Assembly (NCBI RefSeq): GCF_033807715.1
Contig: NC_084599.1
Span: 5,632,125-5,696,124, forward strand
Length of the DNA stretch: 64,000 nt
Direction: 5' to 3'
DNA from: Cololabis saira
Lineage: Eukaryota; Chordata; Actinopteri; Beloniformes; Belonidae
Shown: positions 50,353 through 61,741 of the stretch, one piece after another
Numbering within the stretch: position 1 is the first letter of the stretch
How the letters are laid out: the number at the start of each line of letters is the position of its first letter
Notes under the pieces: generated by a model
Told to the model about the DNA's origin: nothing
The model's database searches: none
Seen by the model: only the letters and a program-made list of their open reading frames with translations
Translations under genes and position numbers: made by a program

Positions 50353-51768
50353 CACTGCAAAAACTCAAAATCTTAACAAGAATATTGTCTTATTTCTAGT
50401 TAAAATGTCTCATTTTTAATCAAAGAAAATCTCATTACACTTAAAACAAGACTCATCACTGGAAAAAACAACAATTTTCACCTGTTTCAAGTATATTTTC
50501 ACTTAAAATAAGCAGAAAAATCTGCCATTGGAACAAGATTTTTTTGCTTGTAATGAGAAGATAAATCTTGTCCCACTGGCAGATTTTTCTACTTATTTCA
50601 AGTGAAAATTTACTTGAAACCAGAGCATGTGAGCGGAGTGGAGCGGCGAGAATTTCCGCTCCTCGCTCACAAAGGTTGTCACCGCTCCGCTCCGCCCTCA
50701 AAGTCGCAAAATGCCGCTCCAGCCATAACCGCTCCGCGCTCCAGTAACACTTCACCCCGCTCCGCTCCGCTCCGCGCAGCGCTCCACGCTCCGCTCCAAA
50801 AATGTTTGCATGCATATAAAATGCACATGTTTACCTGAAGCCTTAGATCTAACCAGAGGTGGATGAGAGAGAGAGAGAGAGAGAGAGAGACTCAGCAAAG
50901 TTCCGTTCCTTGCAGCCAGTCACGGAGCCGAGAGGAACAATTACGCAGAGCCTACATAGTTTTAAAGTCCAAAAAATAGATATTTACTGACAAGAAAAAA
51001 TAAGAAAATAATTTCACCTAATGGAATTATCTGGTTTAATACACTTTTGTTTATTAACCTTTCCCGAAACAATGTTTCATTCACTGTGTGTTCGGGTGTG
51101 TGTGTGTGAGACGTGTGGGTGCAGCGGAGGAGAGAGAGGGAGATGCAGGTGTGTGCGTGTGGAAGACCGGTACACGTGTTCAGTTACTTTTCAGTGTGTC
51201 CTCCGTTAGTTTCAGTCGTCAGCCCTCACGCGTTTTGTTTGCTCTTATTACATGTTTGTAATAAATGTGCGAGGTTGCACGGAAAGCATTTTTCCTCCGT
51301 CCTTTTTTCCCTTCACTTTCCCCGGACTCCTAACGCCGGTTACGAGCCAGAGACCGAATTAAAATACCAGCTCTCCCAACTACGGTTCGGAGATAGGACT
51401 GGAAAAGAAGAAAGGTAACAGGTAGTTTGAGGAGAGGTGGGATATGTTTGGACACGCATCGGGGCCGTGATATGAGGGGTAACGGAGCGAAACTGGAGCG
51501 GGATGACGCCCCGCTCCAGCCAATCATCCTAGAAAAAAAAATCCCGCTCTGCGCTCCTTTCAAAATTCGCCGCTCCGCTCCGCCGCTCGCTCACGCTCCG
51601 CTCCGCTCACATGCTCTGCTTGAAACAGGTGAAAATTGTCAAATAACAAGTTATTTTTCTGGGAATGAGTCTTGTTTAAAGTGTAATGAGATTTTTTTGA
51701 CTAAAAATGAGACATTTTAACTAGAAATAAGACAAATATTCCTGGTAAGATTTTGAGTTTTTGCAGTG
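50353..51768. mobile_element. CACTGCAAAAAC-family palindromic MITE, copy 2, split by a hAT element
   Basis: The ends CACTGCAAAAACTCAAAATC and GATTTTGAGTTTTTGCAGTG are perfect inverted repeats. After removal of the 998-bp insertion at 50621-51618 and one 8-bp duplicate, the body matches copy 1 at 35666 in length and order. Confidence 0.88.
50621..51618. mobile_element. 998-bp hAT-type non-autonomous element nested in MITE
   Basis: The terminal repeats CAGAGCATGTGAGCGGAG and CTCCGCTCACATGCTCTG are perfect 18-bp inverted repeats, flanked by the 8-bp duplication CTTGAAAC (50613-50620 and 51619-51626). The subterminal regions are packed with GCTCCGCTCC/GGAGCGG words. A (GA)n tract lies at about 50867-50890. 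No transposase remnant was recognised. Confidence 0.92.
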
Positions 51769-51769
51769 T

Positions 51770-52626
51770 AAATAAACCAGTACTTTACTCCTGAGGGTAA
51801 AGGGCTTATGTGGCTTATGTGGAGACACACACAAATAAATGAAATGTACTCTTACTATTCCATCAAATTGTTTTATTCTTGACATTTAGAGAAAATAATA
51901 GATCAAAATGTATCTAATTGATTTTTTGTCTTTGCAATATTGATTTTGCACATATTGACCGTGGGGATAATGATACATTTTCGATGTAAAGCCCCATCTA
52001 ACGTGCTCAGAGAGCCTGACACAGAGCTCTGAACAGTCTGGTCTTGGGACACGTTTACTGGGACGTCCAATCCTGGGAACATCCAACAACTGTCTGGAAT
52101 GTTTTTTTCCACTTGTTGCCAAACTTTTTCATTGCATTATGATGAACGTCAGAAGCTCGGGGATGCTTTTAGAACATTTTCCAGACTGATATGCGGCAAC
52201 AGTTGGATTATTGAGACAATAGCTGATGTCTTCCCCTCTTGGTATTGTGTTAATGCTCCAGACCAGCAAACTGCTAAAACGTGTGCTTTTCTAGAGGAAG
52301 AGACACTTGCTGATGATCAGATCATCAAGTGTCTCTTCCGCTGGAAGTATGAAGGGATACTTAGTGTTTCACACACCGTTTCTTCTTCTTCTATTCTGTG
52401 TTTTGGTTCAGTAAATAATGACTCAGTTAAATACGTCATGTGTCGGTATCTGAGGTTGTACTTATCTTTTTTTCAGAAGAGTATGGTGCACTTCCTGGCT
52501 CTTCCCAGAATTATCTTTGTAAAATATTTACACGGAACATGGAAAGCTTCTCATCTTAAATATTACATACAGAAAATTACACACAAAGTAGAATGAGTGA
52601 AGATTGTGCTCTAGATTATATCAATA
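51770..52626. other. intron 9 stretch with an unexplained 165-codon frame
   Basis: A + strand frame at 52099-52596 encodes 165 residues without a recognisable domain, and there is no splice or promoter evidence. A strong inverted repeat lies within it at about 52297-52338 (GAAGAGACACTTG / CAAGTGTCTCTTC). I consider it chance or part of an unidentified element. Confidence 0.35.
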
Positions 52627-52983
52627 CAGGACTGTCTCAGAAAATTAGAATATTGTGATAAAGTCCTTTATTTTCTGTAATGCAAAAATGTCATTCATTC
52701 TGGATTCATTACAAATCAACTGAAATATTGCAAGCCTTTTATTATTTTAATATTACTGATCATGGTTTACAGCTTAAGAAAACTCAAATATTCTATCTAA
52801 AAAAATTTGAATATTCAGGGAATCTTAATCTTAAAATGTACACCATAATCAGCTATATTAAAATAATAAAAGGTTTGCAATATTTCAGTTGATTTGTAAT
52901 GAATCCAGAATGTATGTCACTTTGTTTTTTTAATTGCATTACAGAAAATAAAGAACTTTATCACAATATTCTAATTGCCCTGT
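52627..52983. mobile_element. CAGGACTG-family palindromic MITE, copy D (right end truncated)
   Basis: It begins CAGGACTGTCTCAG after TA and follows copy C through the palindrome, but the right terminal repeat is shortened to CTAATTGCCCTG before TA. Confidence 0.85.
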
Positions 52984-53089
52984 ATATCATATTACAAAAC
53001 ACATTAGTTAGCAAAAGTCAGACCTAATAGGTTTTATGTTCTCAGTCCACTTAGACACATCTGGTCAAATGTCTTCTTCTTGATTTTTA

Positions 53090-53400
53090 GAGAGAATGAC
53101 AACTTTTCCATGACATATATTTCATATATTATTCCTATCATTCATCTATAGTGGGGGGTTCAGGTTTGAACCACCTCCTTGTAGCAGCGTTTTTGCTCGC
53201 TGCAAGGAGTATCTGTAGCAGTTTCTTATCGTTGTTATTCCACCCCTCAAATTGGATGTCACCCATATATAGAGTATCAAACCGGTCAGGAATTTTGACT
53301 CCAAATATATTATTAATGTGTTGGTGCAGTTTTTTGTTCATGACTGTGCCATCAATCTAGAAGTGCTTTTCTATTAGTCTTTTAAAAGACCAGGATGTTC
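53090..53400 (-). pseudogene. L1/Tx1-group LINE ORF2 C-terminal relic
   Basis: On the minus strand, FEGWNNNDKKLLQILLAASK and NAATRRWFKPEPPTIDE match the terminal region of fish L1-type ORF2 (aliphatic helix, then R-x-W-x-K-P-x-x-P-T). It is only a few hundred bases long. Confidence 0.7.
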
Positions 53401-53469
53401 AGGAGCCTGCTGCTGGATGTAAAGGTTCTTGTTTCGTTGCTTCATAAAGAAGAACCAGCTCTGAGATGA

Positions 53470-54462
<993 letters not shown>

Positions 54463-54755
54463 TGAATGGATGTAAAATCTGAAACATGACTCATTCCTTT
54501 TTTAATGTTTTCTGTGTAACTCCTGTCATTGACCAGCTTCATCATGACTGAGAGTGGGGGGTTTCCGTCAGCAGGGGTCGGTGTTGGGCAACAAAGGGAG
54601 TACTGGCTCAGTTATTAGAGAGTTATTAATAATTGTCTCATGATAGTTATTAATAATGAAGATGAATGATCAAAATGAATCAAATAAAACGGGGCACCAC
54701 CTGCCTTTATCAGGAAATAATAACTAAATACCACAATCTGGCTCAAGGGGGGGGG

Positions 54756-54910
54756 GGCTCTAGTGGCCCTTTATTGAAGTAGCAGACAGTAAGGGGGTTG
54801 AGAGAGAGAATGGGGATGACATGCAGCAAAGGTGCACAGGCCGGGATTCTAACCTGCAACCACTGCAGGAAGACTGTAGCCTCAGTATATGAGCCTCTTG
54901 TTTAACCTCA
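54756..54910 (-). mobile_element. tRNA-derived SINE fragment
   Basis: On the minus strand the B-box-like GGTTAGAATCC (reverse complement of about 54844-54854) follows GCTCATATACTGAGGCTACAG and TTGCTGCATGTCATCCCCA, words I associate with a common fish SINE. The B box has decayed from GGTTCGAATCC. Confidence 0.5.
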
Positions 54911-55102
54911 CTGCGTTTCCACAACAGGCCGTGGTGCTTGTCACCTGGATGACCCCAGTTCCACTCCGGCCCTGCTCCATGTCGGTTTTCAGACGTACTG
55001 TCACCCACATTCAAAGCATGAAGTGCTTTTGCTGAATATCTCCTGTTGTAGGTGCCTAGATATGCTTTTCTGGCTTTGGCGTTGTTCTGCTTCCCTGTAG
55101 AC

Positions 55103-55663
55103 CAGGGATTGTCAACCGGTGGTCCGCCGCCCTCTGGTGGTCCGTGGCGGTATTGCAGGTGGTCCATGAAATTACAATAATAATTAAAAAAAAAAGAAAA
55201 TTATTCTTTAGACTCAATTTTCCATTTACTATTCATTTTTGTGAGTAATTTACCCACCCAAATGATGTCAAATGAGTGAACTTTGTAATATTATAAGCCC
55301 TCTTGGCTTCCTATTGTTCATTTTTCATTGACTGTTTTTTGTTTTGTTTTTTTTTATAGCAAAAGGTGCAAATAAAAATAAACACTGATGCAAATAAATA
55401 GCCCATATAAGCCTCATACTCTTATTTAACCCTTCTGCTGTCTTCGGGTCAAGGAAGGAGGAAGGGAGAAAAGAGGAAGGGAGAAGGAAGGAGAGAGCAG
55501 GAGGAAAGAAGGAACAGGAGAATGAGGTCATTTTGACCCAAAGACAGTACAAGGGTTAAAAGCAAGGTGCAAAATAAAACAAACATCCCCAAAAGCAGTT
55601 GGTCCCCAAGTTGCTTCTTGGTTATAACGGTGGGACTGGGACAAAACCAGTTGAAAATCTCTG
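55103..55663. mobile_element. hAT-type MITE with 8-bp duplication, inside the gypsy relic
   Basis: The ends CAGGGATTGTCAACCGGTGG and CCAGTTGAAAATCTCTG are inverted repeats; the duplication CTGTAGAC flanks them (55095-55102 and 55664-55671). It contains a smaller TTAA-flanked element. Confidence 0.88.
55430..55555. mobile_element. piggyBac-like 126-bp MITE nested in the hAT MITE
   Basis: The ends CCCTTCTGCTGTCTTCGGG and CCCAAAGACAGTACAAGGG are inverted repeats, each flanked by TTAA (55426-55429 and 55556-55559), the piggyBac target. The interior is a purine-rich GGAAGG tract. Confidence 0.85.
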
Positions 55664-56243
55664 CTGTAGACGGATGGGACCAAGCTGGGAGTCTAGCTGG
55701 ACTCTCCTCGGTCGGTTCTGTAGGCTGAGGGTCTGGTTGTCTCAGGATACTTTTGGCTGTGTGAACTGCTCGCTCAGCGAGCCCATTGGCCTGGGGCTCC
55801 ACGTTGTGTGCAGGATGTCATACTTAGACGTAAAGTGCTTGAACTGCTGCGATTCAAACTGCGGGCCGTTATCAGTTCCTCCGGTATTCCAAACCGTGCA
55901 AATGTGCTCAGTAGCTTGTTCATTACAGCTTCACTGCTGGTCCTGGTGAGGCTCCTTATCTCCAGCCACCTTGAGTAGTAGTCTGTGACTACTAGGAAGT
56001 GCTTTCCTTTAAACTCACACAAATCAGCTGCAAGTTTCTGTCCCGGGAGCTTTGGCAGTGGTGTTGTGATCAGTGGCTCCCGGTGCTGGCTCGGTTTGTG
56101 TTCGATGCAATGAAAGCAAGACTGCACCCTGTGCTTTACTGCTGAGCTGATCTTAGGCCACCAGATGGCATCTTTGTGCCTTTCTCCACATTTGTTCAGA
56201 CCTTGATGCCCGTGTTGGATCCTTTCCAACATCTCTGATCTTA

Positions 56244-57208
56244 AGCTGGGCATACACTGTGTGATATTTTAAATCGTATGAGACTGCCCCATCTCACACT
56301 GCACGACTAGATCGCTGAGTTCAAAAGTTCACAGCCCACGATTTATGTTCTCACACTGTACGAGCCGATGCTCGGATGCGACCCGTCTGCTGACACTATA
56401 CGATCATAATCCTCCCGTCTGCTCACACTATACGATCATAATCCTCCCGTCGGACCTCTGTGTACTGGAACTCGAGGCCGGTTTTGGGGCAGGGGTGGGC
56501 TGTGCGTCCTGTCCACCTGATCAAAGGTTATGGGGATCCTTTATTTTTTTATAATTTTATTTTTTTATATATATATTAAAAAAATACCAAAATATCTGTA
56601 CCGTTTCTGATTGGGTGGGCACTGCGCATCATTTTTAGACACAACAAAGAACGCATACCGCAAAAGTTGTGTCTCGGCGGAGGAACCCGGCGTCCCAGCA
56701 AAATGAGAAGAGAAAAAAAAGAGTTGTTCCGAACAGCAGACAGCGCACACACTGAAGGCTGATTTATTGTTCCGCGTTACACAAACGCAGAGCCTACGGC
56801 GTAGGGTACGCGGCGACACGCACCGTACGTGGAAATGCAGTCTTTTTTTCTGCTATTAAAACATGATTTGTAATGTGAATTTGCAACACTTAAACTAAAA
56901 ATAATAGTTTTTGACGTGACATCAGAGATTGCGCATGCTCTCTGTGAAAGGATGAGGCAAATCGGGTCGCAGCTGCTTCAACTGTGATTCCTTCACGAGG
57001 AGCGACGAGGATTTCAAACATGCTTGATTTTCTTGCGACCTCACGATTTGTGATCGTCGTGAGGTGTTACTCTCTCGTCGTTACCCCACGTTTACTGCAC
57101 GAGGCACGAGCAACGATTGGGTCAAAATCGGGCCCGATCAAAAAAAAAGTTGGACGACTGGAAAATCGTCTCAAAACGAGCCGATAATCTCACAGTGTCT
57201 GCCCGGCT
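56244..57208. mobile_element. PIF/Harbinger-like MITE, copy I (965 bp)
   Basis: The termini AGCTGGGCATACACTGTG and CACAGTGTCTGCCCGGCT are inverted repeats, flanked by TTA (56241-56243 and 57209-57211). The gypsy coding sequence on either side remains in one frame across the target, so the target was coding gypsy DNA. It contains the GCAGAGCCTACGGCGTAGGG module also found in other elements here. Confidence 0.85.
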
Positions 57209-57268
57209 TTAGAGTTTCTGGAATCACTATTTGGTTTGCTCTTTTCAGCAGGCCGGTTTGTTCATTAA

Positions 57269-58195
57269 AGCCGGGCAGACACTGTGAGATTATCGGCTCG
57301 TTTTGAGACGATTTTCCAGTCGTGCGACTTTTTTTTTGATCGGGCCCGATTTTGACCCAATCGTTGCTCGTGCCTCGTGCAGTGTACGTGGGGTAACGAC
57401 GAGAGATTAACACCTCACGACGATCACAAATCGTGAGGTCGCAAAAAAATCAAGCGTGTTTAAATCCTGGTCGCTCCTCGTGAAGGAATCACAGTAGAAG
57501 CAGCTGCGACCCGATTGGACTCATCCTTTCACAGAGAGCATGCGCAATCTCTGATGTTACGTCAAAAACTATTATTTGTAGTTTAAGTGTTGCAAATTCA
57601 CATTACAAATCATGTTTTAATAGCAAAAAAAAGACCGCATTTCCACGTACGGTGCGTGTCGCCGCGTACCCTGCGCCGTAGGCTCTGCGTTGGTGTAACG
57701 CGGAACCATAAATCAGCCTTTAGTGTGTCTCTGTCTGCTGTTCGGAACAACTCTTTTTTCTCTTCTCACTTTGCTGGGACGTCGGGTTCCTCCGCCGAGA
57801 CACAACTTTTGCGGTATGCGTTCTTTGTTGTGTCTAAAAATGATGCGCAGTGCCCACCCAATCAGAAACGGTACAGATATTTTGGTATTTTTTTAATATA
57901 TATATGAAAAAAAATAAAATTATAAAAAAATAAAGGATCCCCATAACCTTTGATCAGGTGGGCAGGACGCACGTTTCGGTGGGCACAGCCCCCCCTGCCC
58001 CAAAACCGGCCTCGAGTTCCAGTACAGAGAGGTCCGACGGGAGGATTATGATCGTATAGTGTGAGCAGACGGGTCGCATCCGAGCATCGGCTTGTACAGT
58101 GTGAAACCATAAATCGTGGGCTCCGCGATCTAGTCGTGCAGTGTGAGATGGGCAGTCTCAAACGATTAAAAATATCGCACAGTGTATGCCCAGCT
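57269..58195. mobile_element. PIF/Harbinger-like MITE, copy II (927 bp), opposite orientation
   Basis: AGCCGGGCAGACACTGTGAG at the left and ACAGTGTATGCCCAGCT at the right make it a reverse-orientation copy of the element at 56244-57208. The flanks are TAA and TTA, a one-base mismatch. Only 57 bp of gypsy coding DNA separate the two copies, so together they look like one 1.95-kb palindrome. Confidence 0.85.
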
Positions 58196-58535
58196 TTAGA
58201 CTGTCCCTGAAATAGTCCAGGGCAGGCTTGGCGACACTTCTCTCATGTTGTGGCCACCCTGACCAGCTGCAGAGACTTGTGCCCTTCCTGTTCCTCATGA
58301 GCATCCACATATGCTTGGATGTCCTTGTTTAGTCCAGTATCATCCACTTTAGACTGCGGGTGCCTTGACAGTGTGACGGGCACAACCAGGTACTCAGCGA
58401 CTGGGTTGAACTTCATGAGACAGATAAAAGTCGCTGACATCTTAAAGGAGCTCTATCCAGGTCTCTGTGGTTGGTGAGCGTCACTAGAGGATTATGATCA
58501 GTCAATAGTCTATACTTCTCTGAACCACGCAAATA

Positions 58536-59758
58536 CAGTAATCCCTGGTTTTTCGCGGGGGTTACGTTCCATAAAGAATCTGTGATAGGTGAAATCCACA
58601 AAGTAGCAAACTTTATTTCTTATTTTTCAATTATTATACAAGGCTTCAAATTGCGGAGATCAGCCCCGCCCACCGTGACCCGAGTAATTGGATTTGAACG
58701 GGATAAAATGAAAAATTATTATGAAAAGAAATACAATAAGTACCGTAGGACAAATTGTAGCGTCTTTTTCTCCTAAAGCCGCGGTGCAGGAGTGTTTTTT
58801 CAAGAGAAAAACATAGTTATGGGTAGTTGTCGCTCTTTTTTCTTCTGGGTAAAAAGATTCTTATAACCCGACACCATGGATTATATCTGAGACTGTAATG
58901 AACGATTCATCAAAGTTCCCGTTCTTGAGCTGCTGCTGAAGCTCATTGGCCGTTCTCAGCTTGTTGCTAAGCAACCAACGTTATTGATACAGGAAGTGAA
59001 GAAGTGGGGAGACTGTTTAGCCAATCAGAATACAGAACCAGAGACGTTCAATAAACGAGACAGCCCACTAAGGTTCGAGTTCCTGTATCTGTGTCACGTG
59101 ACTGCCACGCCCCTTTAGGAGACGGGAAGTAGGTCCTGAGTCTATTGAGTCCGTTTTATAATAGATCCATGATTGAGTCCTATGGGAAAAGTGAACGTGA
59201 GCACAGATTATTACCAATTCCTTCGCCCCATAGTAACCTAAGTAAATATGGGACCCATTTTTCAAAAGCCACAAACCTTCTGAACATTCTGACACCAAAA
59301 TGGCAATTTTCAGACCGACAGATTAGGAGAAAATTTACTTTGTTTGAGACCTGTCTCTGTCTGAGCAACACACTCTCGCCAGATTTGGCTCTCATCGTTT
59401 TCCCATCGGATAAAATGAAGTTTAAAACTAAAATAAAACTTGCTTCTTTGCTTAATAATACTGTTATTTTTATTATTTAAGTATTTTTGGAAGAAAGTTG
59501 TACTGTATCTAGTGTTGTATGTTCCAAAACGATGTGGGGAGAGAGGTGGCCACGCCCACTTAGGAGACAGGAAGTGAGGTCAGAGGGGCGACCACGCCCA
59601 CTTAGGAGACAGGAAGTGTTTACCATTCCATACCATTGCCAGTAACGGTAATGCGCTATCTTGTGTATAGAGGATCTTTGGCAGAACACGATGCACAATG
59701 CAAATCCGTGAAACAGCGAGACATGAAAGGAGAACCGTGTTATAGCCAGGGATTTCTG
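58536..59758. mobile_element. CAGTAATCCCTGG-family MITE, copy 2, with an internal insertion
   Basis: The ends CAGTAATCCCTGGTTTTTCG and CCAGGGATTTCTG are flanked by TA (58534-58535 and 59759-59760). The family sequence is interrupted after 59038 and resumes at 59682. Its left end abuts the gypsy relic at 58535, but gypsy sequence does not resume on the far side, so the target may have been an already broken relic. Confidence 0.8.
59039..59681. mobile_element. unidentified 643-bp insertion in the MITE
   Basis: It is bounded by a 6-bp repeat CAGAAC (59033-59038 and 59682-59687). The words CACGCCC(A/C)(C/T)TTAGGAGAC and AGGAAGT recur three times (about 59107, 59551 and 59591). No inverted termini or coding capacity were recognised. 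Confidence 0.5.
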
Positions 59759-60153
59759 TAATAAACAAACAAAACAACAATGGAGCAGGCACCATTTGTA
59801 GAGGCTATAGTCCTCGTGCAGGAAGCGCAGGCTCAAGTCTCGGCCTGTCGCTCTATACGGCAATGCCGCCCCCCCCTCTCTCTACCAGTTTCCTTAAGGC
59901 CACTAGTGCCAAAAAAACCTTTAGCAAAGAAAAAAAAAGAAAGTGAGATTTGGGAAGCCACTGCTATTTAACCACCAGCGGGGGCTCTTCACGTCAGCAG
60001 GGGATCCTGCTGTAAATCGGGGTCACTAACCAATGCATTGTCCGCGCATCACTTTCACACAACCCCCTGAAGGACAATAAACTGCAAAGCCTGCTGGGCT
60101 TTGGAGAAATTCCTTAATTTCCTTTGTTTTAAGAACATGCGGTCAATGTTAAG

Positions 60154-60813
60154 CAGTGTTTCCGCTAGAAAAAATTGGCACCGGACAATGTGACCGGCAG
60201 GGTTTCAATTTACCGGACAAATGTTTGAAATTCCGGTCGCATAGGCTATATGAATTTATTGAGGTTAAAAATAAATCATATGCAGTAGTACGATATCAAT
60301 GCAAGTCATTTAATAGTATTTTTATTGAAAAACAGGGTATTTAAAATAAAATAAGTCCCGTCAATTGACTCGCGAGCGTAACTTCAAAAAATAAATAAAT
60401 ATTGCAGAAGCTTGCGCGTAACCTACGGCGTAAGGTACCGGTACGTGGCGACGCGTACTCTACGCCGTAGGCTCTGCGTCGGTGCGACTCGGAACCATAA
60501 ATCAACGCACACAATGGACGCGTCAGCCTCTCAGTACCGTGGATGTCGGCACCGCAGCTCCGCTTCCTCCCGGCTCCCGGCACCGGGGCTCGGCGTGTCC
60601 CTCCGCCGGGGCTCGGCGTGTCCCTCCGCCGGGGCTCGGCGTGTCCCTCCGCCGGGGCTCGGCGTGTCCCTCCGCGGTACTCCCGGGGACTCTAGTCCCG
60701 CAGCACCAGTGAGTATTTTCACCGGACAGTTTGACCGGAGAGATTATAAAATACCGGACTTCGGCATATTTTACCGGACAAAGTCCGGCAATTACCGGAC
60801 AACGGAAACCCTG
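60154..60813. mobile_element. hAT-type non-autonomous element (660 bp)
   Basis: The left end CAGTGTTTCCGCTAG and right end CGGAAACCCTG are imperfect inverted repeats, and CACCGGACAATGTGACCGG matches subterminal CACCGGACAGTTTGACCGG. The duplication ATGTTAAG flanks it perfectly (60146-60153 and 60814-60821). The interior has a CpG-rich GTAGGCTCTGCG module and a 23-bp minisatellite. Confidence 0.9.
60585..60676. repeat. 23-bp minisatellite, four units, inside the hAT element
   Basis: Units GGGGCTCGGCGTGTCCCTCC plus GCC start at 60585, 60608, 60631 and 60654. They create spurious Gly/Arg/Pro-rich frames. Confidence 0.9.
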
Positions 60814-60821
60814 ATGTTAAG

Positions 60822-61741
60822 ACAACCTGGTCTTAAAATCGAGGCTGGTCTCAGAGTGAGGCCTCAGAGCTGGGCCTTAAAGTTGAAATTGAGGCTTCCC
60901 ATGTTCACATAGGGCTGTGGCCCAATAATTTGGGAAAAAAAAGTAATCTTACCCTGCAGCCCATGCTTAGTATTGATCCTGGATGTTGCTGTCTGTGGAA
61001 TAAAAACAACACACCTCTAGCAACAAGCAGCAAAGTAAAGACATTCAATTCACTTTCATTTATATAGAATCTATTACTATTAGTTGTCTCTAGGATGTTT
61101 CCAGACAGCAGAACATGACCCCAGATCAATTATTAACATAAACCTCTTTAGTGTGTGAGTGAGAGAGTGAGGTTTTCTCTCTTTGAGCCATTAGTCTTAC
61201 AGTAGCTGGGTAGAATATAACCGCACTGACTGTTCTGCTTCTGGTGAGGAGCCTTTCAAGTCCTCTATAGGCCTGGGTGAAGGGCTGGGTGAAGGGCTCA
61301 TGTTTAAGCCTGGCCTTCTTCAACAGCTTGTTGAAGTAAAGGTAAACCTGCACCATGACAACGGAGAGCTCTATTAGGAACATGATGATCTATCAGGTCT
61401 TGTAGATAACAGGAGTTTGGAGGTTTAGGACTGTATACACAGCAACAGCATCCAGGCTAACACTGGAGAGACGTGGTCTCTCCTGCTGATTCCTGTCAGC
61501 ACTCACTGCTGCATTTTGGATCAGCTGGAGGATATTCAGAGAATTACTTGGACATCCTGCTAATAATACATTACAGTAATCTAGTCTAGAAGATACAAAC
61601 GCATGAATTAGTTATTCCGCATCACCCCGGGAGAGGATGTTCGTAATCTTTGTGATATTACGGAGATGGAAAAATGCTGTCTTACAAATCTGATTAATAT
61701 ACTGTTTAAACCACAAATCCTGATTGAAAATAACATTGTAT
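60822..61741. repeat. degraded retroelement-tail DNA before the LINE
   Basis: Words such as CATTTTGGATCAGCTGGAGG and ACATTACAGTAATCTAGTCT (61510-61590) belong to a common fish non-LTR-type repeat that I cannot name with certainty. No gene and no terminal ARHGAP39 exon were found here. Confidence 0.35.

Larger units (their letters stand above)
54880..58535 (-). pseudogene. Mag-type Ty3/gypsy retrotransposon relic, broken by several insertions
   Basis: Read on the minus strand, the order is RNase H end (58535-58380: SEKYRLLTDHNPLVTL and DLDRAPLRCQRLL), connection segment (58440-58203), integrase zinc finger and core (56240-55640: HGHQGLNKCGERHKDAIWWP, CFHCIEHKPS, FLVVTDYYSRWLEI), and integrase C-terminal part (about 55095-54930: ARKAYLGTYNRRYSAKALH). 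This succession fits Mag-lineage gypsy Pol. Insertions at 57269-58195, 56244-57208 and 55103-55663 split it. No LTRs, gag or RT were found. It is dead. Confidence 0.75.

Noticed and set aside
52099..52596. 165-codon + strand frame in intron 9
   Set aside because: No recognisable family, an internal inverted repeat, and no splice or promoter support; left as unexplained DNA.
56244..58195. A single giant palindromic transposon
   Set aside because: Each half has its own complete ends, and the middle spacer is gypsy coding DNA, so two separate insertions explain it better.
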